Source: Lactarius indigo (lineage: Eukaryota; Basidiomycota; Agaricomycetes; Russulales; Russulaceae). From it: a stretch of 64,000 bases of DNA. Location of the stretch: positions 372,001 to 436,000 of the forward strand of contig JAFKAC010000039.1 of the NCBI GenBank assembly GCA_025766275.1. Reading direction: 5' to 3'. Shown here piece after piece: positions 35,850-46,590 of the stretch. The position numbers and the translations under genes are program-made. The notes beneath the pieces are model-generated. The model was not told where the DNA came from. It searched no databases and saw nothing but the letters and a program-made list of their open reading frames with translations. Positions within the stretch are counted from its first letter, which is position 1. Each line of letters starts with the position of its first letter.

Positions 35850-36524
35850 CTAAAAGATTATAGCCAATTGCAACGTCACAATCTGGCTGCCCGTTGGAGA
35901 GCAGGTCAGATCAGAAGCAAAGACAAAGTGGGAAGAACGCACAAACATCTGGGACTAGGATGCTAGACAATCGGAATTGAAGTGATGATGGCTAGCAGGG
36001 GGGGTAATAGGGCAGTGTCGTCGAAACCATCATGTTCCAAGGATATAAACGTGCGAGTGCCATAATTGACGATTCAGGACCGCCACAATCGCGGAACATG
36101 CCATGCCCTGCTGCATTGTCTGGGCTATCAGCGCCGGTCACATTCGTGGGTTTCAGGTTGTGGCGGGGTGGCGGATGGTGGCGGGAAGGATGCGGTGGCG
36201 AAGTTCGGGCAAGCTTCGGAGTTATTCTCGGTCCGCGGTCCGCGGCACCAAGCTCCAGGTGCAGTTGCGACTTTTCCTTGTGGTCGCCCGTGCGCAGACT
36301 GATCACCAAATCCAAGAGAACTAAAAATGTTTGGGCGATAACAGAACACGATATTCAAATCCACAAAACAATAAAGCAAGTAGCCCTTTCGGGATAGGAC
36401 GATTCGATCTGCTGTTAGCAGTATTTCTGTCCCCTTAAGTTGCCCGATGGGAACGTCGGAAGTAGGAAGGTGCTGTGTCCCGAGTAGGCGCTCAGCTATC
36501 GTTTGACCCCCAACTACTACGAGC
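35850..36524. other. Intergenic
   Basis: The minus-strand end may hold the missing first exon of the Ras-like gene. The plus-strand end is the promoter of F-box gene 1. Open frames at 36030-36400 lack recognisable features. Confidence 0.4.
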
Positions 36525-38283
36525 ATGCTATCCCGGCTCCTCACTCTTTCGCCAGAGCTCTTGGTCCAGATCATCTCATACCTTTCCTTCAAGGACATCA
36601 TCTCGTGCGAGGTGTCCTGCCGCCATCTTAACAGTGTCATCAAGAATTCCGTTCTACTCAAGTATCTCAAAGAAGCTGGCAGGACCGGTGTGTACGACCC
36701 ATTAACCCCCGGACTTACCTTCCCTGAACGCATCGAGAAATTGCGTCGTTGGGAGAAGGCCTGGGAGGACCTCGATATTCCCGAGAAGACCGCGCGCGTC
36801 ACATTCGACTTGGATATCTGGTCTCCACTTATTGGATCTTTACACAACGGGCACCTCATCGTCACTGACGCTGATCCGGTTGTCTATGCACACTCCGATC
36901 TCTCTTGTCTACCTCGCGCACTTCCCATTCGTTCTATCGAATTCGGAAATTTGACTCTAGTGAGGGAGGGGTTATTACATGCATTCGCATTCGCAGATGA
37001 GTATAATCTTGTTGTGATGATATCTACGTGCGTCCTTCCTTCTACGTGGCGCGTTCTGTGTCGACTGATTGGATATTTGCGTTGACAGAGGCGAGCTAGC
37101 AGATGCTGAGCACTTTTCATGCGACATTCGTCCTCGCCCCCCCACCATCACCCTCGATGTTCGCATACTCACGCTCTCTAAGTCGACTGCACACCCCCTC
37201 GCGAAGAGCCCACAAATCGATGTCTTTCTCAAATCACGATTCCTTCTAGGATGCACCCTAGACGCGGAGATAGCCGGAAATTACCTTGTCATTCTCACAT
37301 GTCACGTATGGAGCTGTGAGTTCGATGAAATCCACCTCATTGACTGGAGAGAGGGCACCGTCCATTGTGTACGCACGTTTTCCTCTGCGAGAGCCATGCC
37401 TGACGACATTCAAGTTGCGTCGCAGCCCACCTAGCACCTACTTCCCCCAAGTCACATTTCTATCAGAGGATACCCTCGTCCTCGTACAGAAGCAAGGAAA
37501 TGCTCTCGAGTTGTGCCGAATCACTCCTGGCGATACCCCTATATTGGTTACACACAGTGTGCTCGTTTTACCCGCCTTGCAGCGTGGAATAACTTGTATA
37601 ATGGTTGAGTGCCAGGGCGACCAAGTCGTTCCTTCGCGGGATCTTCTCACACGCTCCCATCGTCTCCACTTCGTGAGCGATCCCAGTGCCACGGTACTAT
37701 GCTTCACCCTCGGATTCCGACAAGTCGTCGGTGGCCTGGATTATCTCCGATCTGTTTCCTTCTGGGTCCGGCGTTGTTCCCTGTACGAGTACGCCATCCG
37801 CGGAGGTAATCAAGAGCACCCCTGGGAAGCCTGGGGACCCTCTGTCACCCGCTGGACCGACTGGGAGCACGGCCTCGCGCCCTGTCGGCCAGGAGGCTCG
37901 CGAAGTGCGCTCTTCCCGATGCTGATCGAAGTCGGGGCGGGAAACCCGATCGTCATTCGTGATTTCCATCCGGAACGCGTGCGCCGTGCGCTCGCTCGAA
38001 ACCAAAACCCGTCGTCGAGCAAGGGACGGCTGAAGGTGGTCACGGAGTCGAGCAAGATCGAGAAGGGGGATGAATTTCTGAACGACATTGTCTCCTCGCT
38101 TCCTTACTGCGAGGCGACGAGCGAGAAGCGGTACGGGTACCACGAGGTACTCATCGACGACGAGCGGATCGTGGGAATCACGGTGTGTGTCGTCCATTAT
38201 CTCTCGGCTTTCGCTCATTGTCTTGCCTTGTGATCCAGCGCGGGGACGACGAAGGGGTGATAGACATCCATCTGATGCTATGA
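36525..38283 (+). CDS. F-box protein 1
   Basis: Predicted 531 aa; exons 36525-37027, 37089-37368, 37415-38182, 38239-38283. The N-terminus LSPELLVQIISYLSFKDIISCEVSCRHLN is an F-box, expected to bind Skp1 in an SCF ubiquitin ligase. The rest is a beta-rich region of the type often seen in basidiomycete F-box proteins (LIDWREGTVHC, FLSEDTLVLVQ, LIEVGAGNPIVIRDF), which presumably recruits the substrate. The final exon is exactly 45 nt and encodes RGDDEGVIDIHLML, the counterpart of the last exon of F-box protein 2. The acceptor at 37414 (TTCAAG) is weak. No regulatory site recognised. Confidence 0.85.
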
Positions 38284-39109
38284 TATGATACAGGACTTCT
38301 CTTTCCCTCACTTTTCTTTCCGGGTACCTGGCTATGCATGACAACTTCACCTCTCGTACACTGCACACCGGTGGTCCTATGTTCTTCGTACCGACGCCTC
38401 ATTGGCTTCGAGGGGCTGACGTCGAGGTAGGTCCAAATATGAACTAGCCTCCTTATGTGATTCTGATTTGGGTCCGTTGTGGAGTTTTGAGATTTTATTT
38501 GAACCTGGATTTGGCGCGCCAACAGTTCACGCGGAGTTCATACCGCCAGGTATGTGCTGGGTTCACTTTTCCGAGGCTGCACTAAATGGAACCGTAAGTA
38601 AGGTGGGGACAGGTAGCGACGCGTGGAACTTCACGCGCGGCCTTACGGCCCGGTCCTGTCCGGCTGAAAAACAGTTTCGCTCGCCTGACACTGCCGGAAT
38701 CGCCGGGTTGTTGCTAGCAATCGGGTCGAGGCAAGGCTCATTCCTTGCTCAAGGAGCATACTGGGGGGAAGTGTCATAGTCGCAGGCCTCCAAATTCTCC
38801 GAATAGACGACAGAGACTGGTAACGTACAGTTCTATGTCTACTAAACATGCCCAGTTGATGGCATTCTGCGGAGGTAGCAGGTGTAGTAGCGGTTATAAA
38901 CGATGCGTCTGTCTGAGCAAACCGGGATGGTGAAATCACGTGATTTATTCTCCAGCGCCTGTCAGTGCTTTGGCACTTGGTTTGACACTTGATTTGGTAA
39001 ATAAACTAATTCCACCACCAGAAAGAGCGACCGAAGATCGGTGTATTGATACTCGCAATCACACAGGGAAAAGAATATGATCTGGAAAGCTTTCTACGAA
39101 TGGCTCTTT
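38284..39109. other. Intergenic
   Basis: No coding or structural feature supported between F-box gene 1 and the CHAT relic. Confidence 0.45.
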
Positions 39110-39700
39110 TCATGTAACATAGTGAACCCAATTTATCCATCGCTCCAACCTCATACGCTTTTTCCTCCTCATTACCTGCACGGCGTCACGCAATGCCTGG
39201 CCAATCTCTCGCCAAGGAGGACGTCACGGCTCTTGCCCCCGCGCGCAAGTAAATACCGAGATAAGGACGCAAATATTTCCCTTCCGCCGTCGGCATCGAC
39301 CATCATGATATCCCATATCGTTCCAACGACGCTGCCGGATACATGGTATTGTGTAGCAGTGGCGGTGTTAAAACCCTTGGTAGGATCGTCCCCGTCCGCC
39401 AGTTCTGCGGTATGGCAAGCCGAAAGAAAGGCATATTCGGCGGGAGGTGGTCAAGAGTTCGCGATGTCATGGAAGGTGAGTCGATCCCTCACTATGCAAT
39501 TTGATATCCGCCTCGAGCGGCTTCCCGAGTTGCAGGGTCGCATAACATGCAAAATGGACAAGGTGGTGATTGTGGAAGCCCCCGGCTACAGCCGGTCGTG
39601 TAGCCTGCGCAGTCGAAAGAGTGGTCACAGGGATCGGCAGGCCCTGAACTACTTCCATCTTTGCCCATACACCTGGGAGTGAGGCATCCGGTTGTCTTGA
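39110..39700 (-). pseudogene. CHAT-domain (caspase-like) relic
   Basis: In minus-strand order the translation gives KMEVVQGLPIPVTTLS, LVHFACYAT, a broken LHDIANS-like stretch with an in-frame TGA, EYAFLSACHTAE, SGSVVGTIWDI and finally ERWINWVHYVT followed by a stop. These match the CHAT gene at 44637-45605 in order. Frames shift at least twice. The catalytic His position (FACHG in the family) reads Tyr. The N-terminal TPR part is absent. Non-functional by several criteria. Confidence 0.75.
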
Positions 39701-39709
39701 AAAGTTACA

Positions 39710-40650
39710 GCGACGTACGATATAGAATCTCCCGTTACACAAAGCCTCCTTACATTATTGAATTGACAAAAAAGGTCCATGAATTCAAGTTGGGAAAAGT
39801 CAATGTCATCTAGTCCGCCTGGGAAAATGATGGGTGTGCTGATGTTAAGCCGCCCCACATGAGCGATGGATGGGGAGAGTCCTTCGCATCACTCGACCAT
39901 GGGCGAGATCTACCAATCCAAGTGCTTGTGCAATATTCGCAACGCGAGGTGATGACCGAGCGCGGCAATGACGCCATGTTGGTCCCCAACAGTTAGAGAA
40001 CTCGGTCCTGGGAATTCCCCATATTATATGAAGATAAGAAAGACCGGTAGCTGATAGGAGTTCAGAATCTCAATGACAGGCTTGCTGTATATGCAGATAG
40101 TTTTTTTTTTTTTTTTTGGAGAGCGTTTTATTTCCGGTAACTACCTTGTCCCTAATTACCGAAAATAAGTGCTAGATAGCAGGAGATTTACCATCAGCCC
40201 TATCTAGCCCGCATGTAGCCGGGCCGAAGCCCAGATGTGAGGGAAGATGCCTTTACGCACGCCCCATGGTGTTGGGGTAGTGTGGGACTCAGTGCACGTG
40301 ATCATCTCAGGTCCGGACGCTACGTGCTCTCATACCCACTAAAACCTCACTGTCTTTCATCCAGTTGGGCGGTAGTTCCCGTTCCCGGCTGAGGGCTTCC
40401 TTCCATGTGCTGTCTGCAGATAGTTTTTAAACCCAAAAGCTGAGACGACGGGAATATGACAGACCCGGGCCGCCATCTTTGGCACACGTGGGCAAGCCTA
40501 TGCCGTTCCCACGGGCGTCCTCCAAGCCATGAATGCTCCTGAGCGTTTAGTCGATAAATATCGAATATCACAAGCAAGACACCCCCGGGAAGGATCGCTT
40601 TTAGAACACTTTGCGAAATTTTTCCTGTTACAAAAATCAGGTTGTCATCG
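39710..40650 (-). pseudogene. F-box/LRR relic, internally deleted and interrupted by a retroposon
   Basis: Minus-strand fragments align in order with the F-box/LRR gene at 45967-48213. GGVLLVIFDIYRL matches ADVLLHIFDSYRL, GGRPWERHRLAHVCQRW matches RGRPWKWQIIAHVCRAW, and FPGGLDDIDF followed by NVRRLCVTGD matches FPDGQDDMDL followed by NVKKLCITEA. A SINE-like insert splits it at 40106-40414. The middle of the LRR region is deleted and stop codons are present. The relic abuts the CHAT relic directly, so an F-box/LRR then CHAT gene order predates the decay. Confidence 0.75.
40106..40414 (-). mobile_element. SINE-like retroposon with poly-A tail and 14-bp target duplication
   Basis: A run of 17 T at 40101-40117 is the poly-A tail of a minus-strand element. 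The target duplication TGCAGATAGTTTTT occurs at 40092-40105 and 40415-40428. Length is about 310 bp and no protein is encoded. A region containing GGGCTTCGGCCCGGC and a segment GCCCAACTGG could be degraded Pol III boxes, but the match is weak, so a tRNA origin is not shown. It could instead be a truncated LINE 3' end. Confidence 0.75.
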
Positions 40651-41701
40651 TGAACACTACACGCAGACAGCTATTCTTGGGTGGTTGAGCGGCTTGAAAT
40701 GAAGCGGTTCACGGAAGAGGGCAGTGGCGACTCCAATGCGAAAGCCGTTCAGGTGCAACTTACACACCTGTCAGCCATCCCATCATCGCATGCGCTGTTA
40801 AGGGATCACACCTTTGAGTCCTTCAGGGGTTTCACTCGTCACTCAACCGGGATAGGTAGGAGTCCGCTGTTCATGACAAATCCCATCCACCAATCTCTGC
40901 GAGATAATAAATGCAGTATTGTAACACGAAGAGAGATGATGCAATCAAAGACTGTCAGGGACCCTTCGATGCGATGTGTAGCACCGTGAGCTGAATGTTT
41001 TGACCTGGAATTGAGCCCATTTTGCATCTAATCCACCCTGACATGCCTTCACCCAATCCTCCTTTCCGGATACTAGTCCCCTGATGTAACTGTTTTTGGC
41101 ATGTTTTTCTTCGATGTCTCGAAAGTGTAAGCACAAACTACTGTGCTGCTACCCAACTCCTCATTGTGCACCACCAGACCCATCAGGAATCCAAATTTCG
41201 CCGGCCAATTCCGCCGCTGTTCAGACGCTCAAAAGTAGTTGCAGCAGTCTGCGACATGGCACCATAGACCGATACTCTCAGCTCTCAACGACAATAATTC
41301 GGAGAGCTGACACCCTGTGAATCACTCACGAGCATTACGGCCGACGCCTATCGATGCATGCCCAACCAAGACGTCCTAGGTGGTGCATTCCGATGCGCAG
41401 CCGCACCACGCAGATGAAATCAACTAGATGCAAAAGCAGACGTGTGAGTCTTCTCACGTCGACGGGACTGCGGCGCTGCGTTGCTGGACCAGAATCGTTC
41501 TCATTCTTATCATCTAATCTAAGAGCTTGAACGCACAACCGAGCCTGTACTATGCCGCAGGCCCGCAGCTACGAAAGACGTGAGGGGTCGTATACCTGCC
41601 GTGCTAGTTGTCGACACGATGAGTGACGACTTCGATACGCAGTTCTATATCAATTCTGGTGTCCTCAGGATCACCACCCGGTTTCACCACGACCTTCCTC
41701 T
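40651..41701. other. Intergenic
   Basis: No supported gene. Open frames on both strands at 40680-41320 are short and have no recognisable domain. Confidence 0.45.
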
Positions 41702-43405
41702 ATGTCTACCAACTCCTCCGATACCCTCCTCGAACTTCCAACAGAACTACTCATTCGGATTTTTGCTCACCTACAGGTTGAAGACTTATTGTCAGTCCAG
41801 CACACATGCCGCAGATTTCGTGATGTCATCTCTGGCAGTGTCTCCCTTCAGTATTTCCTGCATACCGAAATCAATCTCCTTGAAGACCTCTCCCTTCCCG
41901 ATTTCTCTCTGTGTGACCGTGTCGCACTTCTGAAACATCACGAAACCGCGTGGAACAATCTGCAGCTCAACGAGTTCACTCGGTTTCTAACTAACGAAGA
42001 GTCTCATCCCCGTTGCTACATCCTTCAGGATGGATATCTAATCTACAAAGCAGTGACGGATACTACACAGTACGGATATTTAGACCTGTATTCAAGTTTC
42101 ACCCGGCCAAATGCGGAAGCACCTTGGACGCACATCTCGTTGGGAGCTATCCGCCCGCTCTCTGACATCGTGTTTGCTGTAGACCATAACTTGGTCGTCT
42201 CCATCAGGTTCTGAATCATTTCAATACTTTAGCGAGTGGAACATCTTTCTGATCCAAACTTTCCCCTGCAGAAGTGAACAGTACAGCCATGCGGTTTCTT
42301 TCGCAGAGTTCACAACGGGTGCCCATCATCCCCTCGCATTGAAGCACACAGTTTATCCCTCCATTCGCCCAGTATTCTGCTGTAAAAAACCAGAGGTGGA
42401 AGTTCTGGGAGATTATCTCCTGATGACAGCGGTGGATGAAATGTGGGCCCGCAGTACCTTCTCTGTAATCTCGTGGAAAACAGGGATGGTTACACAAGTG
42501 AGTGGTACTTCCGAGCCGTTTCAGTGTCATCCGAATTTCGAGCAGAATTCCATAGCTTCGTTATCTGTTGGGAGCCGTGAAGGTTGTAGTCATCGATCCG
42601 GACAATAACCTAATTGCCCTGATAAAGTGCGCCACGAACAGTATAGAAATTTGCAAGCTCCAGTTCGAATTTCGACTACCATGCCTACACTCCTTGTGTT
42701 TCCTCAGGTTACCAATTTTCAAGTACACCAACCCCATTTCTGTGTTCACGAACGGTATGGAGTGGATACGCACTTCGAAGCCTCAGGATCGAACAAGATC
42801 CCAAACATCTCGGGGACAATCGTTTCCCTTCCGTCCCTACAGAGCTGGAACTATTGCGCTCACCCTCAGTTATGGAGACGACGCTTGCCAGTGTCCCATG
42901 ATTATCAATATCGGGGCGCTCCTCTCTGTCGCCCACTCTGGAGTGCGTCACGTGCCTTGGGCCGACTGGGGCCCTGCCGGCACACGTATTCGCCCCTTTG
43001 GAAATTGTACTTTGCCAAGGCCTGCTGGTCCTTTCTGGATTACAAGTTATGCGCCTTTTTTGGTAGCCCGCGATTATGACCCTCTCCGCGCACGGTACAT
43101 GAAGATGTCCGAGGCGTCGATCCCCTACAAGCCTTCTTCAAATTCCCTCGGACCACCCTCAACTAAACTGTTTGGCGAACACTGGATAGAAGGCAAAGTC
43201 AAGACCCACCTGCCATTTCGCATGCTCGTAGCAGGTGGCCTATTTTTGAAACACGTAGTACAGGTCGTGGCGGATAGGGAGTGGATCGTTATGGTCTCAC
43301 GGACGGTACGTTGTTCCATGCTCCTTCATGTCTGAGAGAACTGACCATGTGCGCCGATAGAGACCGGGGGAAAGAACATCTATTACGGTATACCATGTTG
43401 GTTAG
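41702..43405 (+). CDS. F-box protein 2
   Basis: Predicted 508 aa; exons 41702-42207, 42272-42497, 42556-43305, 43361-43405. The F-box LLELPTELLIRIFAHLQVEDLLSVQHTCRRF lies at residues ~8-40, followed by a variable beta-rich region (FSVISWKTGMVTQ, VVVIDPDNNLIALI, PFLVARDYDPLRARY). The last exon is exactly 45 nt and encodes RPGERTSITVYHVG. The exon count and the short terminal exon match F-box protein 1, so the two are paralogues. The acceptor at 42555 (CCATAG) is needed to keep the frame. Probably an SCF substrate adaptor; the substrate is unknown. Confidence 0.85.
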
Positions 43406-44636
43406 ACCGAGACTGGCGGGTGTTTTGACACCAGAGGCGTATGCGGGGGTTACGTGCGCGCGTCCCACGCCATGTCTCCAGACTTACTTTGTGCAACTCC
43501 ACCACTTTTTTCGGCGCCTTGGGAGAATGTATGATTTATTCCGATTGCCTGTGCGTTCTATATTTTTCCAGATTATGCGATTGCGACCCCAGCAAGTCAA
43601 TGATGTGTGCATGTATTATTCGTGACTGTAGTTTTCTCGAAATTTCGTGGGCACGACTGTTTTCGCTAACAGAACGAAATGTAGCCTTGAAATGTATTCA
43701 CAAATGTTGCCTCCTCACTTGGTACTAGGTTCGACTTGTACTTACAATATTAGTACTAGATGAATTTGGCCCTGTTCGCAAAGTATCTCACTGCGTGTCT
43801 TTGAGCGAATTGCTATCGCTCGTGTTCTAATCCGCACATTTGACAGAATCGTTTGGAACGTGGCCTTTACTTACCCAAAGGCCCGTCCCGAAGCTCTAGT
43901 GTCAATATTTGAGGGTCACTGCCCAACTCTCCGTTTCAGGTTCGGTATGGCATCGGGAGGGAAGAGGGCTGGTGCCTGGTACAGGGGAGTAAACATTGTG
44001 GAAGTGTAGTAGATCCTTCCTGGAGCGAGCTCATGAAGGTCAGAAAACATAGGGTCCCACCGTAGATCTCTGGGAAATTACTGTGCGTGGCGTGCGAGCG
44101 AAATAAAAGTGTTCTTGAACCAGCTGAGAGCTTGCGCATCAGGTGGATAGATAGCAGCACGAAAAAGAGGAACGATCACGTCAAAGACTCCCCTACCAAT
44201 TCACCCCGGACCCTAAAGCCGGGTTCGCACGACCCACACTGAGTTGACCACATGGCAGCCCTATTTGGGGGCTATTTTGCCAGGTCAATTGAACGTTTGG
44301 CCAACCTTGAGTAAATCCCGTCTGAGGGCAAGGACCTTGGGATACCAAACCCTCAAATAGGGTCAAGGACGTTTGGCAGTGTCCTCAGAGTCGCTTTTAG
44401 ACGGTCACACGAGGACCTCGAAATTCACCATATGCAATGTCGCATCAAGACCCTGGGGTGCACGTTGGTCGTCTACCAGGCCATACTGGTAATTCACCGA
44501 ACACAAAGAACTACCGAAACTTGATGCAGCCTTATGCTTTGAGGATCGTAGTCAATAAGGAAAAGTAAACTTTGGAGCTAATTCTGTGCAAGTTCAAAAA
44601 AGCGTATTCTTGGAGTACCACAAGCGGCCGTTAACT
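43406..44636. other. Intergenic
   Basis: No gene supported. A short imperfect inverted pair (CCCTATTTGGGGG at about 44259 and its near-complement at about 44350) was noted but is too weak to define an element. Confidence 0.4.
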
Positions 44637-45605
44637 TCATGCACCATAACGGACCCAATTTACCCATCGGTCCACAGCACTACCATCTCCCTTCAATTTC
44701 TGTACCGCATCCCGCAATGCCCGAGCTGATCTCTCACCAAGAGAGGCATGGCGACTCCCGCCACCACCAGCAAGCAAGCGCTGATAGAACAACTTGGAGA
44801 CGAGCTTTCCATCAGGATATGCCATCTCCCACATTGTTCCAACAACGCTCCCAAACCCATGATGCTGCATAGCAGCAGCTATCTTCAAGCCCTCGGTAGG
44901 ATCGCCCGTGTCTGTCGGCTCCTCGATATGGCAAGCCGAAAGGAAGGCAAATTCGGTGGGAGGTAGTCGCGAGTTCGCAATATCACGCAAGGTGATTCGA
45001 TACAATCTATTTGCCGCATCAAGTGAGACTGGCTCCTCTGTTCCTTGGGTGCCTTGACATGTGAAGTGGACGAGGGTGTGACTCTGGAGGCTCTCAGCTA
45101 CGGCTGCTTGTGTTGCATCTGCAGATGAAAGGGTGGTCACGGGAATTGGTAGGCGCTGAATTACTTCCATCTCCGCCCTCATATCCGGGATATGTTCGTC
45201 AGGTTTTGCCACAAGAAGGAGCGAGTCCTGAGGATCTGGTTCCGGAGAGGGGAATCCCCGGGACTGTATGAGGGCGCCAAGTGTCGGCATGTACGAGCAA
45301 ATATACATGTCGGAGAAATACCGCCTAGGACCATAAATTGGCAGAACTGGCTCCATCGCGTGGAGGGGGAGAAAGCAGAAAACTGAGGTTGGATACCACC
45401 AAATCCTCGATTGGATTCGCGACTGATCTTTCCACTTCATAGAGAACGTACATGAAAAAAGAGAACATATAATCCTACGAATGATGTTTGTGGGATTTGT
45501 CTGCGACGGTCTCTCAAACCATGGGCGAATGAACAGGAGAATGGGACACGTGAAACGACTACGATTCTTGAAAGGGAACCGCAATCCTATCCGTAAGTCA
45601 TGCAC
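44637..45605 (-). CDS. CHAT-domain protein, N-terminally truncated and catalytically defective
   Basis: The conserved part (from ~45425) reads SRIWWYPTSVFCFLPLHAM, PIPVTTLSSADAT, LVHFTCQG, EFAFLSACH, GFGSVVGTMWEM and DRWVNWVRYGA. This is the CHAT domain that ends fungal TPR-CHAT proteins, a caspase-like fold with a His-Cys dyad. The Cys (SAC) is present, but the His position (usually FACHG) is Gln (CAA codon). The TPR region is missing. The first ~60 codons lie in sequence shared with the DUF6699 3' flank at 60.7 kb and are not CHAT. Probably a gene fragment; it could persist as a pseudo-protease. Confidence 0.6.
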   Translation of the reverse strand: MHDLRIGLRFPFKNRSRFTCPILLFIRPWFERPSQTNPTNIIRRIICSLFSCTFSMKWKDQSRIQSRIWWYPTSVFCFLPLHAMEPVLPIYGPRRYFSDMYICSYMPTLGALIQSRGFPSPEPDPQDSLLLVAKPDEHIPDMRAEMEVIQRLPIPVTTLSSADATQAAVAESLQSHTLVHFTCQGTQGTEEPVSLDAANRLYRITLRDIANSRLPPTEFAFLSACHIEEPTDTGDPTEGLKIAAAMQHHGFGSVVGTMWEMAYPDGKLVSKLFYQRLLAGGGGSRHASLGERSARALRDAVQKLKGDGSAVDRWVNWVRYGA

Positions 45606-46590
45606 CAGGATAGCGAGACAACAGCGAGTGAGAAGAGCGTAGCGAAAGGGACAGATAGACGAATGGCGTTACAAATAGAAAAGGGAAGTAGGGAAAAAGG
45701 TATGGGGAGCACGGTATCTGTGATCGCGCTGAGAAAGGAAGGTGTGGGCGAATGAGAGGCATGGGATAAGGTACAGAAAGGAAGTAAATACGCGAGGGGA
45801 GGAAATAGATGAGTGGGGGACCATGATGGAGGGTGTTGGAGAATGATGCAGGTGGATGTGTAAAACTTCACTCAGCGGCGTCGTCGCGGCACGGGTCGTT
45901 GGAACAAACTTCTTTCTCCGTTTCAGGATATTAGCGATGGCGGTAGTGGTGTGACAATGAGGGGACTCAACGGACGACGACGCCCCAGACGTCGCCCTGA
46001 GCATGTACGAGGCCCTGAGCAATAATTTGGCCGCCCAAAAAGTCGATACGTCGGAGCCCCTTCCCTCGCTGAGCCGGGTCATTCCCGACGCGCCGCTCGA
46101 ACGCCCGGGCAATTAGCGCCCTCCTAACCCTTCCCATGCCATAGTACTCATCGGCCTTGGCCACCATGCGGAGATGGAAATAGAGGCAGACGAGAACATC
46201 TTGGACGGTGACAAACGCGTTTCCAGGCGACAGCTTGGGGTCTGGCCGAACAGTGCAATGCCAGGGGAGACCTGAGACGCGAATGTGCAGGGATGGCCAG
46301 GGCGGGCTGGACGCGGGCTGCGCGAGAACGGCTGGCGTCAGGCGTAGGTTGGACTGGTTGGGGGGGTAACGCATGTCGTATTGCAAGTTTGGCGCGGTGA
46401 GCACGGGTTGCAAGTAAACGCGGGGGGTGAGTGGTGCCGGGGGGATGTACGGGAGGGCATGCGGTCGTGGAATGGGCGATGGTGGGGGTGACGACAGGTC
46501 CGGTGATGAGGGGGGTGTCGACAGGCCCGGTGATGAAGGGAAAGAGGACACCGAGTATACTGGATAGGAGATGGTGCGCACGTCGAAGAC
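45470..46590 (-). repeat. Duplicated DUF6699 block, fused copy
   Basis: This block resembles ~60660-61890 across the DUF6699 coding region and ~500 bases of 3' flank. Flank matches include gtaagtcatgc at 45593 and at 60820 and aagtcgatacgtcggagccc at 46038 against aagtcgacacgtcggagccc. Its left edge falls where the CHAT homology ends. Its right edge falls where the LRR homology ends. Confidence 0.75.

Noticed and set aside
44250..44400. Short inverted pair around ccctatttg
   Set aside because: Only about 13 bases match and no ends or target duplication are visible.
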